Positions 1 through 9,181 of a stretch of 64,000 bases of DNA are shown one piece after another. How positions within the stretch are numbered: position 1 is the first letter of the stretch; every line of letters begins with the position of its first letter. The notes beneath the pieces are model-generated. The model did not search any database, was not told the origin of the DNA, and saw nothing but the letters and a program-made list of their open reading frames with translations. The stretch spans positions 16,885 to 80,884 of the forward strand of contig JAIXOU010000064.1 in the NCBI GenBank assembly GCA_027486585.1, in the 5' to 3' direction. The stretch is from Verrucomicrobiaceae bacterium. GTDB taxonomy: Bacteria > Verrucomicrobiota > Verrucomicrobiia > Verrucomicrobiales > Verrucomicrobiaceae. Both the position numbers and the translations under genes were made by a program.

Positions 1-430
1 GAGCATCAGCCGGTGAACCAGGACTCCAGACTTTGTAGCTTTTGCCAATGTGATATCCCGCGTCTTTAAGCAGCAGGGGGAACGCTGGAATTTTGGGGTC
101 CCAGACCGCTCCTTGCAGAATGGCGGCACGTCCTGTGCGCCAGAAATACTGTCCGGAAAGCAGCGAGCTGCGGCAGGGCGTGCAGGACGGAGCACAAACA
201 TGAGCGTTTTTAAAGAGCACCCCCTCCTTGGCAATTCGATCAATATTGGGCGTCTTGATCAGATCATTGACCGTGCCTTTGCCATCGAGATGCTGATAAA
301 GGCTGCCATAACGGCCCATATCATCGGCAAAGAAAAACAAAATGTTGGGTCGCTTGATTTCTGCTGCGGAGAGGTTGGAAATGTTTCCTGATAGCAGGAG
401 ACTTAAGGAAAGAAGGAGTCGAATGCGCAT
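1..430 (-). CDS. Sulfatase, N-terminal part (cut by window edge)
   Basis: Reading the minus strand from the ATG at 430 gives 143 codons open to the window edge. The start is a signal peptide ([15 protein letters not shown]), followed by the sulfatase opening [13 protein letters not shown] with the metal-binding Asp pair, then [12 protein letters not shown] and the sulfatase signature [12 protein letters not shown]. The C-x-P-x-R Cys would be converted to formylglycine in an active enzyme. The protein is therefore an exported arylsulfatase-type hydrolase acting on a sulfate ester in the periplasm or outside the cell; the substrate cannot be told from this part. The gene is divergent from the kinase at 493 and shares a short upstream region with it. 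Confidence 0.9.
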   Translation of the reverse strand, partial: MRIRLLLSLSLLLSGNISNLSAAEIKRPNILFFFADDMGRYGSLYQHLDGKGTVNDLIKTPNIDRIAKEGVLFKNAHVCAPSCTPCRSSLLSGQYFWRTGRAAILQGAVWDPKIPAFPLLLKDAGYHIGKSYKVWSPGSPADA

Positions 431-492
431 GATCGATTTCTTTGAACGATTCAGTTCAAGACTAACTTGCAAGAGATTCAGCCTAACTCAGT

Positions 493-1287
493 GTGCTGAT
501 CGTGATCAAGGACTTCGAATTGATTGAACTCATTGCAAAAAGCTCTCGTAGCACGATTCATCGCGCTCGTGATTGCCGCAGCGGCGAGATCTTTGCAATC
601 AAGCTATTGCCAGAGTCCTGCATCGAGACAGCCTGGAAAAGAGAGGCCACTGCGCTCACACAGATCCAGCACGAGCACATCATCCAAATGCATGAAAGCG
701 GCCTTTGTGAAGGCGGCGCTTATTTAGCTTTAGAATGGTTGTCAGCGGCCGATCTCAGTTCAGTCGTAAGTGAGCAGCCGATGCCGATGAGTGAGTTTTC
801 ACGGCTCGTGAAGCAGTCGCTCTGCGCTCTTTCGGCCGTGCATCAGGCGGGCTATCTGCATCGGGACATCAAGCCTGAAAACCTCATGCAATCTAAATCG
901 GGTGACTGGAAGTTGATCGACTTTGGTGAAGCTCGACCGCTCTTAGAGGCTACTCAGCAGGCCATGATCGGCTCCATTTACTTCATGGCTCCTGAGCAGT
1001 TTGGGCAGGCACCTCTCACACCTCGCACGGACCTTTACTCTCTTGGATGCACCTTTTATCGGGCAGTCACGGGGCGTTACCTGCATGACGGAGATACCAC
1101 GGCCCAAGTCATCGCCAGCCACCTGCATCCTAGCCCGATCACTCTTCAGAACCAACCTCCCAGGCTCCCGATGCAGCTCGCCCAGTGGCTACAGACGCTG
1201 GTTTCTCGTCAACCCTCCGGTCGTCCCATCTCTGCCCAATGGGCCTTAGAGCAGTTTGATACAATAAACATCAACGCCCACAGTTGA
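493..1287 (+). CDS. Small Ser/Thr protein kinase (catalytic domain only)
   Basis: This is a stand-alone Hanks-type kinase of about 264 residues. Visible landmarks are the lysine in FAIKLLPES, the catalytic loop HRDIKPENLM, the metal-binding DFG in IDFGEA and APEQFGQ in the activation segment. There is no transmembrane segment or sensor domain, so it is probably cytosolic and phosphorylates Ser/Thr on an unknown partner. The frame opens with GTG at 493; another GTG at 502 would give MIKDFELIE and fits equally well. It is divergent from the sulfatase and 46 bp upstream of tRNA-Cys, with no obvious functional partner beside it. Confidence 0.88.
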   Translation: MLIVIKDFELIELIAKSSRSTIHRARDCRSGEIFAIKLLPESCIETAWKREATALTQIQHEHIIQMHESGLCEGGAYLALEWLSAADLSSVVSEQPMPMSEFSRLVKQSLCALSAVHQAGYLHRDIKPENLMQSKSGDWKLIDFGEARPLLEATQQAMIGSIYFMAPEQFGQAPLTPRTDLYSLGCTFYRAVTGRYLHDGDTTAQVIASHLHPSPITLQNQPPRLPMQLAQWLQTLVSRQPSGRPISAQWALEQFDTININAHS

Positions 1288-1333
1288 CACCACCTAACGC
1301 CGCACTTAGAATCACTCTCGCTCAAGAGCGAAT

Positions 1334-1408
1334 GGCGGGGTAGCAAAGTGGTAATGCACTGGTCTGCAAAACCGGTATGCGCGGGTTCAATTCCCGCCCC
1401 CGCCTCCA
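1334..1408 (+). tRNA. tRNA-Cys (GCA), CCA encoded
   Basis: A full cloverleaf can be drawn: acceptor GGCGGGG pairs with CCCCGCC, followed by discriminator T and encoded CCA at 1406-1408. The anticodon stem CTGGT/ACCGG encloses the loop CTGCAAA with anticodon GCA. The T arm is GCGGG-TTCAATT-CCCGC. Discriminator U is the expected identity base for tRNA-Cys. A weak hairpin (TTGTTGA/TCAACGA) follows directly. Confidence 0.95.
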
Positions 1409-1869
1409 CTTGTTGAAAATCAACGAGTTAAATCTAATCAAATTTAAGTAATGACTCGGATGATCACGTGTGTCAGCAACTGACAAAATAGTGGAAGTAG
1501 TCAAGCAAGTCACCACGCAACCCAAAACAGGGAGCGTTTTTGGTCACTTTGATTCCACGACCTTGATCCCGAAGAAACATCACTAAACGCTCTGAAACAA
1601 CTTATTAGCGCTCTAGATGGGCTGTTAGATTCGCGAATTCAGAAGTGTCATGGAGCCACCCCGTTTCTCTGGCCCACGATACCAAGGATTTGGACTGGAG
1701 ATTGAACCATTCCGCCTCATCTGTTCGAGCGCTTGTTCCTGTGTCAAGGTATTGGCAGCGAGCCTTGAACTCTCTAATCGCATCTGAACAAGTCGCGCCC
1801 GCGTCATAACCTTGATGCCGGATGGGGTGATGATTTCTTCTGTAATCATTTAAATCCAAGGTGAGCCCT
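1409..1869. other. Gene-poor stretch after tRNA-Cys
   Basis: No gene is recognised here. A 74-codon minus-strand frame at 1625-1849 has no recognisable motif or ribosome binding site; it may be a remnant of an inserted element, since the downstream side of a tRNA gene is a common insertion site. I could not find paired attachment repeats. Confidence 0.4.
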
Positions 1870-2015
1870 AATGGGCTTGGAGATTGAGTCAGACTTCGGC
1901 CAGCTAGAAGTAGCGGGCGAGGCGTAGTGCGGTGTCGGCGGTGATGGATCACTTGCTTGGAGGAGCACGAAGCTGAGCGAGCTTGCGCAGGGCGGATGCT
2001 GGATGTCTGGCGGTG
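1870..2015 (-). pseudogene. Collapsed higBA toxin-antitoxin relic
   Basis: Two short blocks closely match the intact higBA pair at 31653-32243. Bases 1870-1955 correspond to about 31726-31811, the part of higA encoding the end of the HTH and the PAEVWLNLQ segment. Bases about 1966-2012 correspond to about 32130-32180, the middle of higB. In the intact locus these blocks lie over 300 bp apart; here about 10 bp separates them. The simplest reading is an internal deletion that fused higB to higA, followed by small indels. No frame retains a working protein. Confidence 0.75.
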
Positions 2016-2023
2016 TCTGACCA

Positions 2024-4228
2024 CTAAGACATCAGTTTTTGCTGCAAAAGATTTTCCAGACGATTGCCTGCTGCTTGGTGATGTAACATTGCGCGCACTT
2101 TCCCCGCAATCACGCTGCCGCCTTCGATAGGCGGCAAGCCACCACTGTAAATGTTGGAAATCACGGTGTACTCATACTCGATGGCCGGGTTGCCGCTGAA
2201 CGTTGCCGCAGCTTTTTGAGTCGCAGCATCGGGCAGGCGGTAGGCAAGATAAGCTGACATACTGCGCGAGGCGAGCGCATCGCCACCAGGCCGTTCGCCG
2301 ATGAGGGTAATGACAACTTTTGGCCTGAGTGCTTCACCCACCGCTTCTGCCAGCTTGACGCGGCCATAGTGGGCAAGGATCGGTTGGCCAAAGCTCAGGT
2401 CATGGCCCGCAAGACCGTCGAGTAGCACGGGTAACAGATCAGGGATGTTATGATGGATGGCTTCTGCACTTAGGCCATCTGAAATCAGTATCTGCACATC
2501 ATAAGGTTCGGGGCTTAGCTGCAGCAATTCGGCCTCATCCAGGCGGCTACCTAACGCGGGGTCACTCAAATGCTCGTTTTTGCTGGTTGCCAGCGTATGC
2601 AACTCACGCAAGGCGATGCCCGAAATCTCTGCCGGCCTCAGTTCGGCATAAATCGCCTCGCGGCCTATGGCCTGATTGGATTTCATGTGGCGCGACACGC
2701 GGTTGGCGGGGCGTGGGCCGGCGTTTTCAAAGCCGTAGATGGCGGGCACCGATTCCTGCAGACGCTGGAATTCACTATCGGACTGGCAGAATATTCTGGG
2801 GTTACCCCAATGGACCCCACGCTTTACTTCTCCATCTGCGCTACGCTCGAAAATGCCGCGTGAAATAGCCCATTCAAGAAATTCGGGTGCGGGTTTCAAA
2901 TCATAAATCTCGCGCAGAGTCTGGTCATCATGGCCGCTGGTATCGAAATATGCCAGCATGCGATCGGTGCCCAAGTAAACATCCATGAAGAAGTTAGCGC
3001 CTGCCGCAGTGAGTAACTCGGTGGCCATCTGCTGGCCTTCGAGCGTGATTTGCGAATGCAGAGTATAGCAGGGCGCCATGCCCATGGGCAGCCCCAGCAT
3101 TTTCCCCATGAAATGATCCTGCAGGCAGGAGTAAATCATCTCGTGATTATCAAGATGGGTTTCAGGGCCGATGAAGCCGGTGACGTTGTTGACCATGAAT
3201 GGCTTGTAGCGTCGAGCCAAGCCATAGCACAGCGCTTCGGTAGTCGCCATGTCAATGCCCTCATGCTTGCCATAGCTGAACTCGCTACCCTGCCCGGTCT
3301 CGAAATACATGAAGTTTTCAGCTACCTCGGCCAAGGGACCGCGCTGCAGCATGGTATGGTAAGCATGATCCAGCAGTTCTACTGTAACGTCAAACTCATC
3401 GGTAAGCGTGCGCTCAGTGCCCGCTAGGCTTTGAAACATGATCTCTACCGGCGCACCTTCTTCCAAGCAGGCCAGCTGGGTTTTAATGTGTGACAGCACG
3501 CATATCTGAGTGGGCGCGCCGGTATTTTTCCTCACTTGATCGAGGTGATACAACGTCGCACTGATATTAGCCACCGTATCGATGGCGGGATTGAGCCCAA
3601 CAAGGGCATCGCCCGAGCCGGTGCTCAGGCCGGCATAAATGAGCATGGTGAGGCCACTGAGGTTATCGGTGGGGTGGTTAGGCTGCAAACGTGAAGACAG
3701 CGTTCCGGGCAAACCCATCACGGTTCGGGCTTTGGAAGCTGCGCCACGCTTGAGTTTTTTGGCGAGAAAAATCAGCTCGTGTGTGTCTAATAACTTGGTT
3801 AGCGCAGCGACCATCACGCCGGTTAGCGCAGAACCCACCTGCCGGATCCGCTCGCCAGTGGCGCGCAGCAAATCATCCTTTAACTCACCCAGCGTGAGGT
3901 TGGCAATATCGGCAAACACCACGTGATCAATATCGTAATTAACGCGCATGACGCTATCGATGCTGCCCCGTGCGGTCGTCAGTGGTTGATCAAACAGATG
4001 CTGCAATGTCATCTTTGAGACCACGGCGCGCGCAGCCTCGCGCATCACTTCATCTTCCGCCGCCAGTCCGGCCTTGCGATCACCCGCTTTGCTGATATCG
4101 GCGGCACCCAGCACATGTTTCAGATCACGGAAAGTAAAGGATCTGTCATGCAGATTGATCCTGTAAGTCTGCGGTGCTTGAGGTTCAGGCAACTTGATTT
4201 CATCTAACGGTAATAGTGGTTTCATCAT
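2024..4228 (-). CDS. eutBC: Ethanolamine ammonia-lyase, EutB-EutC fusion
   Basis: The adenosylcobalamin-dependent enzyme converts ethanolamine to acetaldehyde and ammonia. Residues about 1-465 are EutB, the large catalytic subunit (SYGKHEGIDMATTEALCYG, FMVNNVTGFIGPE, GLPMGMAPCYTLHS). The last roughly 200 residues are EutC, the small subunit (DVQILISDGLSAEA, HYGRVKLAEAVGEAL, ITLIGERPGGDALASRS, SNIYSGGLPPIEGG). They are normally two proteins; here they are one chain of 734 residues, and the usual N-terminal part of EutC appears shortened into a linker. Two ATGs are adjacent; the second, at 4225, has AGAAGG five bases upstream and may be the used start. It is last in the operon with eutA (30 bp) and a permease. 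No microcompartment gene is present. Confidence 0.93.
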   Translation of the reverse strand: MMKPLLPLDEIKLPEPQAPQTYRINLHDRSFTFRDLKHVLGAADISKAGDRKAGLAAEDEVMREAARAVVSKMTLQHLFDQPLTTARGSIDSVMRVNYDIDHVVFADIANLTLGELKDDLLRATGERIRQVGSALTGVMVAALTKLLDTHELIFLAKKLKRGAASKARTVMGLPGTLSSRLQPNHPTDNLSGLTMLIYAGLSTGSGDALVGLNPAIDTVANISATLYHLDQVRKNTGAPTQICVLSHIKTQLACLEEGAPVEIMFQSLAGTERTLTDEFDVTVELLDHAYHTMLQRGPLAEVAENFMYFETGQGSEFSYGKHEGIDMATTEALCYGLARRYKPFMVNNVTGFIGPETHLDNHEMIYSCLQDHFMGKMLGLPMGMAPCYTLHSQITLEGQQMATELLTAAGANFFMDVYLGTDRMLAYFDTSGHDDQTLREIYDLKPAPEFLEWAISRGIFERSADGEVKRGVHWGNPRIFCQSDSEFQRLQESVPAIYGFENAGPRPANRVSRHMKSNQAIGREAIYAELRPAEISGIALRELHTLATSKNEHLSDPALGSRLDEAELLQLSPEPYDVQILISDGLSAEAIHHNIPDLLPVLLDGLAGHDLSFGQPILAHYGRVKLAEAVGEALRPKVVITLIGERPGGDALASRSMSAYLAYRLPDAATQKAAATFSGNPAIEYEYTVISNIYSGGLPPIEGGSVIAGKVRAMLHHQAAGNRLENLLQQKLMS

Positions 4229-4258
4229 AGCCTTCTGAAGTCGGTATTTTCAGTGCAT

Positions 4259-5725
4259 TCAATGCAAGCCGAAAAACGAAATTGGCACAATCTGCCGATG
4301 CATGCAGCCAATATTGACGAAATGCGCATTGCGAATGGGCACTTCATCAATCACCACTAAATGGTGGCCAGACTTTGTCCAGTTGGTCGCATAATTACCA
4401 AGTGCTTGGCCGATATTGGCTTCTATCAGGATCACCAGTGGCTGGGAACCAGGATATTGGCTTGCGGTCAGAGCCTGCGCTAAGTGCTGACCCAGCAGGC
4501 GAACCTGCTTTAAATCCGCCTTCTCAGCACTGGCTGACAAAATCTGGATGCAGGCCCCTTGTTCACGTTTCTTTGCCAGCTCCAATGCTGCCAGCCATTG
4601 TGCCTGCGAGGCCTGCATGGATAGTTTGCTCACGATGGGCAAATCATATAGCGGCAAGCACTCCGAGCGCGGCAGAAAGAGGGTCGTACCTGATATTTCT
4701 GTGCTATGCAACGTGAGCCCATACACGGTGGCACGGCCCTGGTTTTCTGGGACATGACTGGCCAAGTCAGCCGATAACAGCGGCGAATTCGCAATCGCCA
4801 CTGCCAGGTCGATGCCGAAATCCCCATAAAAGGTCGTGGCAGGCAAAGCCTCGCCTGCGATGTGCCGATAAAGCAATTCACCCACGCCGCCAGAAAACGT
4901 GAGTTTGGCGACTGATAATTCAGGTCTGGCTGACAATGCGATCTGCTCATGCTGACGCGCAACCGTTGTGGAAAAAAACTGGTGTTCACCCAGCACGATG
5001 GCCTCCAAAGCCCGGCAGTAGTAGCGCATAATCTGCTCGCATTCGTGCGCATCGAGGCTATCCCCCACACGTTTGTTGATGCCGAGTTCATCAAGCAAGG
5101 AAAGGCCGTAATCCGAAATGGCCGTGAGCTGGTAAATGCCGGGCACAAACTGGAAATGTCGGGCACCGATGAAATAGCAGCCTGTAGCCAGCACATCTCC
5201 CTGCAATCCCAAAGCCACATTGGTGGTGCCACCACCAATATCAAAATTGAGTATAGGTATTTCGGGGTGATAACGACTTAAGGCCGAGCAACTGCCCATG
5301 AACGCAAGCCAAGACTCCAGGCAAGGGTCTTGAGCAGTCGCAATCACGGTTTCACCAACCCATTGTCTGATCTGCCCGATGAGCGCAGCAGCATTGTTCT
5401 TTTGTGCAGCGAGACCTGTGATAATGGAACCGCCTGCGAATATAGCTGGCACCCCGGAAATCTCATCCAAGGCCAGACCACTTTGCGCCAACCAGCCTGC
5501 TATCAGTTTTGCCACTGCGGCTGCATCAATAGTATGATTGATGAAAGGCGTAAAAACCGGCGCTGAACGGAAAATGACGCTTGGTTCGCTAAACTCCATG
5601 CGGCCAGTCACGCTGTTGGTGGTGACATAGGCCTCTGCAACCATTGCGCTGCAGGTGGTTGAGCCGAAATCGAGTCCCAGCAATTTGACACGTGGATTGT
5701 CTATGGCAGGCACAGAGGTAGTCAT
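4259..5725 (-). CDS. eutA: Ethanolamine ammonia-lyase reactivating factor EutA
   Basis: EutA is an ATP-dependent chaperone that removes damaged cobalamin from ethanolamine ammonia-lyase so that the enzyme can be recharged. The actin/Hsp70-like fold shows at the N-terminus in LLGLDFGSTTCSAMVAEA (phosphate-binding loop, about residues 14-31) and in the later glycine-rich segments NFDIGGGTTNVALG and LTFSGGVGELL. Length (488 residues) is normal for the family. It lies between the permease (48 bp) and fused eutBC (30 bp), and the three are very likely one transcript. Confidence 0.92.
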   Translation of the reverse strand: MTTSVPAIDNPRVKLLGLDFGSTTCSAMVAEAYVTTNSVTGRMEFSEPSVIFRSAPVFTPFINHTIDAAAVAKLIAGWLAQSGLALDEISGVPAIFAGGSIITGLAAQKNNAAALIGQIRQWVGETVIATAQDPCLESWLAFMGSCSALSRYHPEIPILNFDIGGGTTNVALGLQGDVLATGCYFIGARHFQFVPGIYQLTAISDYGLSLLDELGINKRVGDSLDAHECEQIMRYYCRALEAIVLGEHQFFSTTVARQHEQIALSARPELSVAKLTFSGGVGELLYRHIAGEALPATTFYGDFGIDLAVAIANSPLLSADLASHVPENQGRATVYGLTLHSTEISGTTLFLPRSECLPLYDLPIVSKLSMQASQAQWLAALELAKKREQGACIQILSASAEKADLKQVRLLGQHLAQALTASQYPGSQPLVILIEANIGQALGNYATNWTKSGHHLVVIDEVPIRNAHFVNIGCMHRQIVPISFFGLH

Positions 5726-5773
5726 AATGAATGTTCATGAGGAACCGTTCCTCACAAGCGCTTCTTTAAAGGT

Positions 5774-7234
5774 TTATTCTTTGATGCTAGGTGGACCCTT
5801 GAAGCGTTTGGATTCACCGAATACAAACCAGAATGCAGCCATAACAATGAGCATGGTGATAACCAAATGCAGCACTTTTTCATTCGGCGGCTGTATGCCA
5901 ACAAAAACCAGAAAAGCACCACCCAAAACCGCCAGGCCAGCGATCAGCTTGGAAGCAGCACCTAGATTAAAGGGCCCTTTGACTGTCCAGGTTTTGCCTT
6001 CGGCCAGAATGCCGGCAGCGATTGGCATCACGTAGGATAGATACAAGAACACTGCAGAGCCTGTTGAAAGCACCAAGAAGGCATCACTGTATAACGTCGC
6101 TGAAATGGCCAATAGGGCTGATACCCACACTGCAGCCACTGGGGTCTTCAGGGTAGGATTGACGGTGCGCAGAAAATTGGATGCAGGTAAACCGCCATCA
6201 CGTGCAAACGCATACATCATGCGCGAACATGAGGTCAGACAGGCTAGACCACAGAGGAAATTAACGATAAAAATACCGATTCCAAAGCCAATCCTTAAGC
6301 CAGGAGGCAAGGAAGTTAATAAGGACTCAAAGAAGCCCATGCCCTGTTTGACCCCTTCGGCAAGGTCAGGCATCACCAGAACAAACGTGCTGATCATGAC
6401 ATAGCCGAAAATAGCTGAATACACGACTGACTTGACGATGCTCTTTGGCACGGTTTTGGCCGCACCCTTGGTTTCCTCTGAGATGTGGGCGGAAGCATCA
6501 AAACCAGTGATGGTATACACCGTGAGCAATAAACCGCTCAGGAAAGGAAAAATCATGCCCTCGCTTCTAGGCCAGACGCTACCTTCGGCACCAGTAAAAT
6601 TAGTGAACGTAAACAGACGGGAAAAATCCAGGCCATGCGGGTTATAGCCTAACAATGAAACAATCAAAGCTAAGGCCAACAGGAAGATTAAGTACCCAGA
6701 GAAGTCCGTGATTTTGGTGGTGAATTTTGGGAAGCGATAAACCAATACAGCTTGAGCTGCCGTAATGACCGCGATGAACGGAGTTGGCCCTAGGTCCATA
6801 CCAAGCAAAGGCTCTATAAGCGTTTTGTAAAACGGATCGTAGACGCCGTAATTGACTGAAGCCACCGAGAAAATCAGGCCCAGCAGGTTAAGCCATGCAG
6901 TGCACCAGCCAAAACCTTTACCCCCAAGGATAGAGCCCCAGTGGTAAAGTCCACCCGCGGTCGGGTAACTGGAAGCAATTTGCGCCATGGCCAGCGCAAC
7001 GATAAAGGCAAATAAACCACCAACCAACCAGCCTATGCCTACAGAGGCACCGCCGCCGGCACCCAAAGCTTGCGGGAAAGCAGTAATGCCGCCGGCAAGG
7101 ATACAGATGATTGAAAAGGAAAGAGCGAAATTGGAAAAACCGCTCATGTGTCGATTTAGTTCCTGATCGTAGCCCAACTTTTTTAATTGCGCGGCATCAT
7201 CTAAAGTTGATTCGATCTGATTATCACTGCTCAT
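5774..7234 (-). CDS. APC-family permease, probable ethanolamine transporter
   Basis: A 486-residue polytopic membrane protein of the amino acid-polyamine-organocation superfamily, with about 12 hydrophobic segments. It is closest in style to the amino acid/choline transporter branch (NRHMSGFSNFALSFSIICIL near the start, SSYPTAGGLYHWGSI, GFDASAHISEETKGA in the middle). As first gene of an operon with eutA and eutBC it most likely imports ethanolamine, but substrate is inferred from context only. A good ribosome binding site (GGGAG) sits six bases before the ATG. The promoter must lie in the 7235-7632 gap. Confidence 0.85.
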   Translation of the reverse strand: MSSDNQIESTLDDAAQLKKLGYDQELNRHMSGFSNFALSFSIICILAGGITAFPQALGAGGGASVGIGWLVGGLFAFIVALAMAQIASSYPTAGGLYHWGSILGGKGFGWCTAWLNLLGLIFSVASVNYGVYDPFYKTLIEPLLGMDLGPTPFIAVITAAQAVLVYRFPKFTTKITDFSGYLIFLLALALIVSLLGYNPHGLDFSRLFTFTNFTGAEGSVWPRSEGMIFPFLSGLLLTVYTITGFDASAHISEETKGAAKTVPKSIVKSVVYSAIFGYVMISTFVLVMPDLAEGVKQGMGFFESLLTSLPPGLRIGFGIGIFIVNFLCGLACLTSCSRMMYAFARDGGLPASNFLRTVNPTLKTPVAAVWVSALLAISATLYSDAFLVLSTGSAVFLYLSYVMPIAAGILAEGKTWTVKGPFNLGAASKLIAGLAVLGGAFLVFVGIQPPNEKVLHLVITMLIVMAAFWFVFGESKRFKGPPSIKE

Positions 7235-7632
7235 TTTGACTCCCTTTGATCCATTAGCTATGGGTGAATGGATTGTTTAATGCTGATAAGCCCTGCTCAA
7301 AGAACTTTTTCCAGGTTCATCCAGGAAAACGGTGCGACAGCAGAAGCAACGACCTGGTCTTGGATGAAGCTGACAGCCTGCGTTCCATGCGCGCCTCAAC
7401 CGATGAATCCTGCGCCACATCCAATTACGCAATCCCGACGCCTCCATGCGCCGGCAACTGTTCGCTCTTCATCTCTTCATCTCTTCATCTCTTCAACTCG
7501 TGTCTTTTCTGTTTAGTGATGGTTGGACGGTTTAAGTGGAGGCATCCTAGAGTCCCTCGTATCGAATCGATTGGGTCAATCCTTTCAGGTCAGGGAAGAC
7601 CGTGGCAGGAGAGATGTCTAAACGGCAAAGGC
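7235..7632. other. Intergenic, upstream region of the ethanolamine operon
   Basis: No gene is recognised in these 398 bp, although short frames exist. The region should hold the promoter of the permease-eutA-eutBC operon, read leftwards. The only marked structure is the CTCTTCAT tandem repeat listed separately. Confidence 0.4.
7465..7496. repeat. Tandem 8-bp repeat CTCTTCAT, nearly four units
   Basis: Three perfect copies of CTCTTCAT are followed by a fourth ending in CTCTTCAA. The run lies in non-coding DNA between the ethanolamine operon and the VRR-NUC gene. An 8-bp unit is prone to slippage and could vary in number between strains. Confidence 0.85.
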
Positions 7633-8235
7633 TCACTTCCGTTCGATGAGTCGAATCAACCGTGCGTGTAAGCCAAGGCTGTTCATGAAGGCAATCTCCT
7701 CGCGTTGGCCATCGCTCAGGGGTTCCCCCGGCTTTTTGACCTCAACAAAACGCCCCATGTAGGCTTTCTGAGTGTTCCAATCACGAGCAAACAGAAAGAG
7801 ATCAGGAACGCCAAAAATGGTTGCATCGCTGTGTCGATCCACCAGTTGTTGCAATCGCTCCTGCCCGCAGATCGACCATAGAGCTTCCAGGGTAGCCAAA
7901 GAAGGAAGTGAATTCAAATAGGGTTGATTGTCCCCGCCTGCACGAAGTTCTTCACGTGAGTGCTGCAAAGCAGTCTCTGTCATTTTTGATGGCCAGGCTT
8001 CGCAATCACGACCAAGCGCAGAACTCAGAGCACGCCAAACATGTGGTCCCAGGCGAACTCCGCTGAAACTAGCATTTGGATGCTTTCTTTGACGCCATCG
8101 GATGAGGATGATGTCTTCAGGAATCGCAAATCTATCGTTACTTGGATCCACGAGGTATTTAACGCGGTTGCCCTCATTTTTCCGGCCATAAACGAGGTGG
8201 CTGATTCGCAGGGAGGGTTTGGTATCTTGGTCCAT
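7633..8235 (-). CDS. VRR-NUC nuclease-like protein, copy 1
   Basis: A 200-residue protein ending in a VRR-NUC type PD-(D/E)XK nuclease core. The active-site pattern is GVPDLFLFA (Asp145), FVEVKKP (Glu165, Lys167) and LSDGQREEIAFM (Gln177), then GLHARLIRLIE. VRR-NUC enzymes cut structured DNA; here no other nuclease domain is attached and the first 130 residues are unassigned. It is 56 bp downstream of the HExxH gene on the same strand, and this pair recurs at 42459-44011 with the same order and no length change, most residues being identical. The two genes probably form a functional unit. Confidence 0.85.
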   Translation of the reverse strand: MDQDTKPSLRISHLVYGRKNEGNRVKYLVDPSNDRFAIPEDIILIRWRQRKHPNASFSGVRLGPHVWRALSSALGRDCEAWPSKMTETALQHSREELRAGGDNQPYLNSLPSLATLEALWSICGQERLQQLVDRHSDATIFGVPDLFLFARDWNTQKAYMGRFVEVKKPGEPLSDGQREEIAFMNSLGLHARLIRLIERK

Positions 8236-8291
8236 GGCAGAGAATGAAATCGTGCAGATTGAATGTGATAATCTAGAGGTGCCTAGGATGA

Positions 8292-9179
8292 TTATTTTAG
8301 ACCTGGTATCTCGTCACTCGCCTGAATGTCGACTGGGTAGGGAAACGAGAGGCTCTGGATGTCAGCACGCAGTTTTTCCGCAGCGGCATGGGACAAGGGG
8401 GATCGTGACCCGAATTCAAACGCGCCCGGAATTGGAATGAAGGAGCAGTTTGAGGTGCTGATACCTGCATTTAGAAGCAGCGTCATCCCGTGATACCTCA
8501 TGTTATCGTAATTTCGCCGAAACTCCAATAGGGCTCGGAGGCGATCCAGTTTTGATTCACCATCCACATGACTGCCTTTGGAAGCTACGGCTCCTTGTTT
8601 GTTTTTTTGAATCAACTTAGCAGACTTTCTTCGCCTTTTGGGTTGCACAGGCCAGTCTGACTCAGATTGGCGATCATAAAGCCGATATCGATGAAAAAGC
8701 TGATTGATCGCACCAGCGATGAGACCTGCAGGATAACACACATGCTCCTCTGGATCTTCTTTATCAGGCCAGGATTTACGACCCGCAACCCGCCTTGCAT
8801 AGGCATAGGCCGCGTGCACACTTTCATGGGTGATGTAATCCATACTCAAATGGCCCAGAACAAATCCTGCGACGCAAAAATAAACCGGGTCAATCTGCCA
8901 AACCGGTGGACGTCGAGGGGTGCCTTTGGGCGGATGAAAAGTGACAATGCTTGAGAGATCACTTACAATGGCTCGCACCGTGTCTTCCGGTGCCTTGCGG
9001 CGACCCAGCCCCAACCGCCAAAAACGCTGAAGAGCAGCCACATCACGAAAAACAAGAATCTTGGCTCTAAGTTTGGAACGACTGGAGACCCTGACATCGC
9101 CTGAAAAGACAATGCCTTCTGAGGCTGACAGGGTGGACCAATCAGTGGGTAAAGCAGGAGTGGCGAATCGGATTTGCAT
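8292..9179 (-). CDS. HExxH putative metallopeptidase of the VRR-NUC module, copy 1
   Basis: Counting from the chosen start the protein has 295 residues. The notable motif is ITHESVHAAYAYARR, a zincin-like H-E-x-x-H, followed about 20 residues later by DPEEHVCYPAG, which offers an acidic third zinc ligand. A basic stretch (PKRRRKSAKLIQKNKQG) lies in the second half. A zinc peptidase role is inferred from the motif alone; I do not recognise the family. An in-frame ATG at 9230 would add 17 residues, but that stretch is part of a DNA block 100% identical in both copies and extending beyond the ATG, so it looks like leader DNA. The gene precedes VRR-NUC by 56 bp. Confidence 0.7.
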   Translation of the reverse strand: MQIRFATPALPTDWSTLSASEGIVFSGDVRVSSRSKLRAKILVFRDVAALQRFWRLGLGRRKAPEDTVRAIVSDLSSIVTFHPPKGTPRRPPVWQIDPVYFCVAGFVLGHLSMDYITHESVHAAYAYARRVAGRKSWPDKEDPEEHVCYPAGLIAGAINQLFHRYRLYDRQSESDWPVQPKRRRKSAKLIQKNKQGAVASKGSHVDGESKLDRLRALLEFRRNYDNMRYHGMTLLLNAGISTSNCSFIPIPGAFEFGSRSPLSHAAAEKLRADIQSLSFPYPVDIQASDEIPGLK

Positions 9180-9181
9180 GA

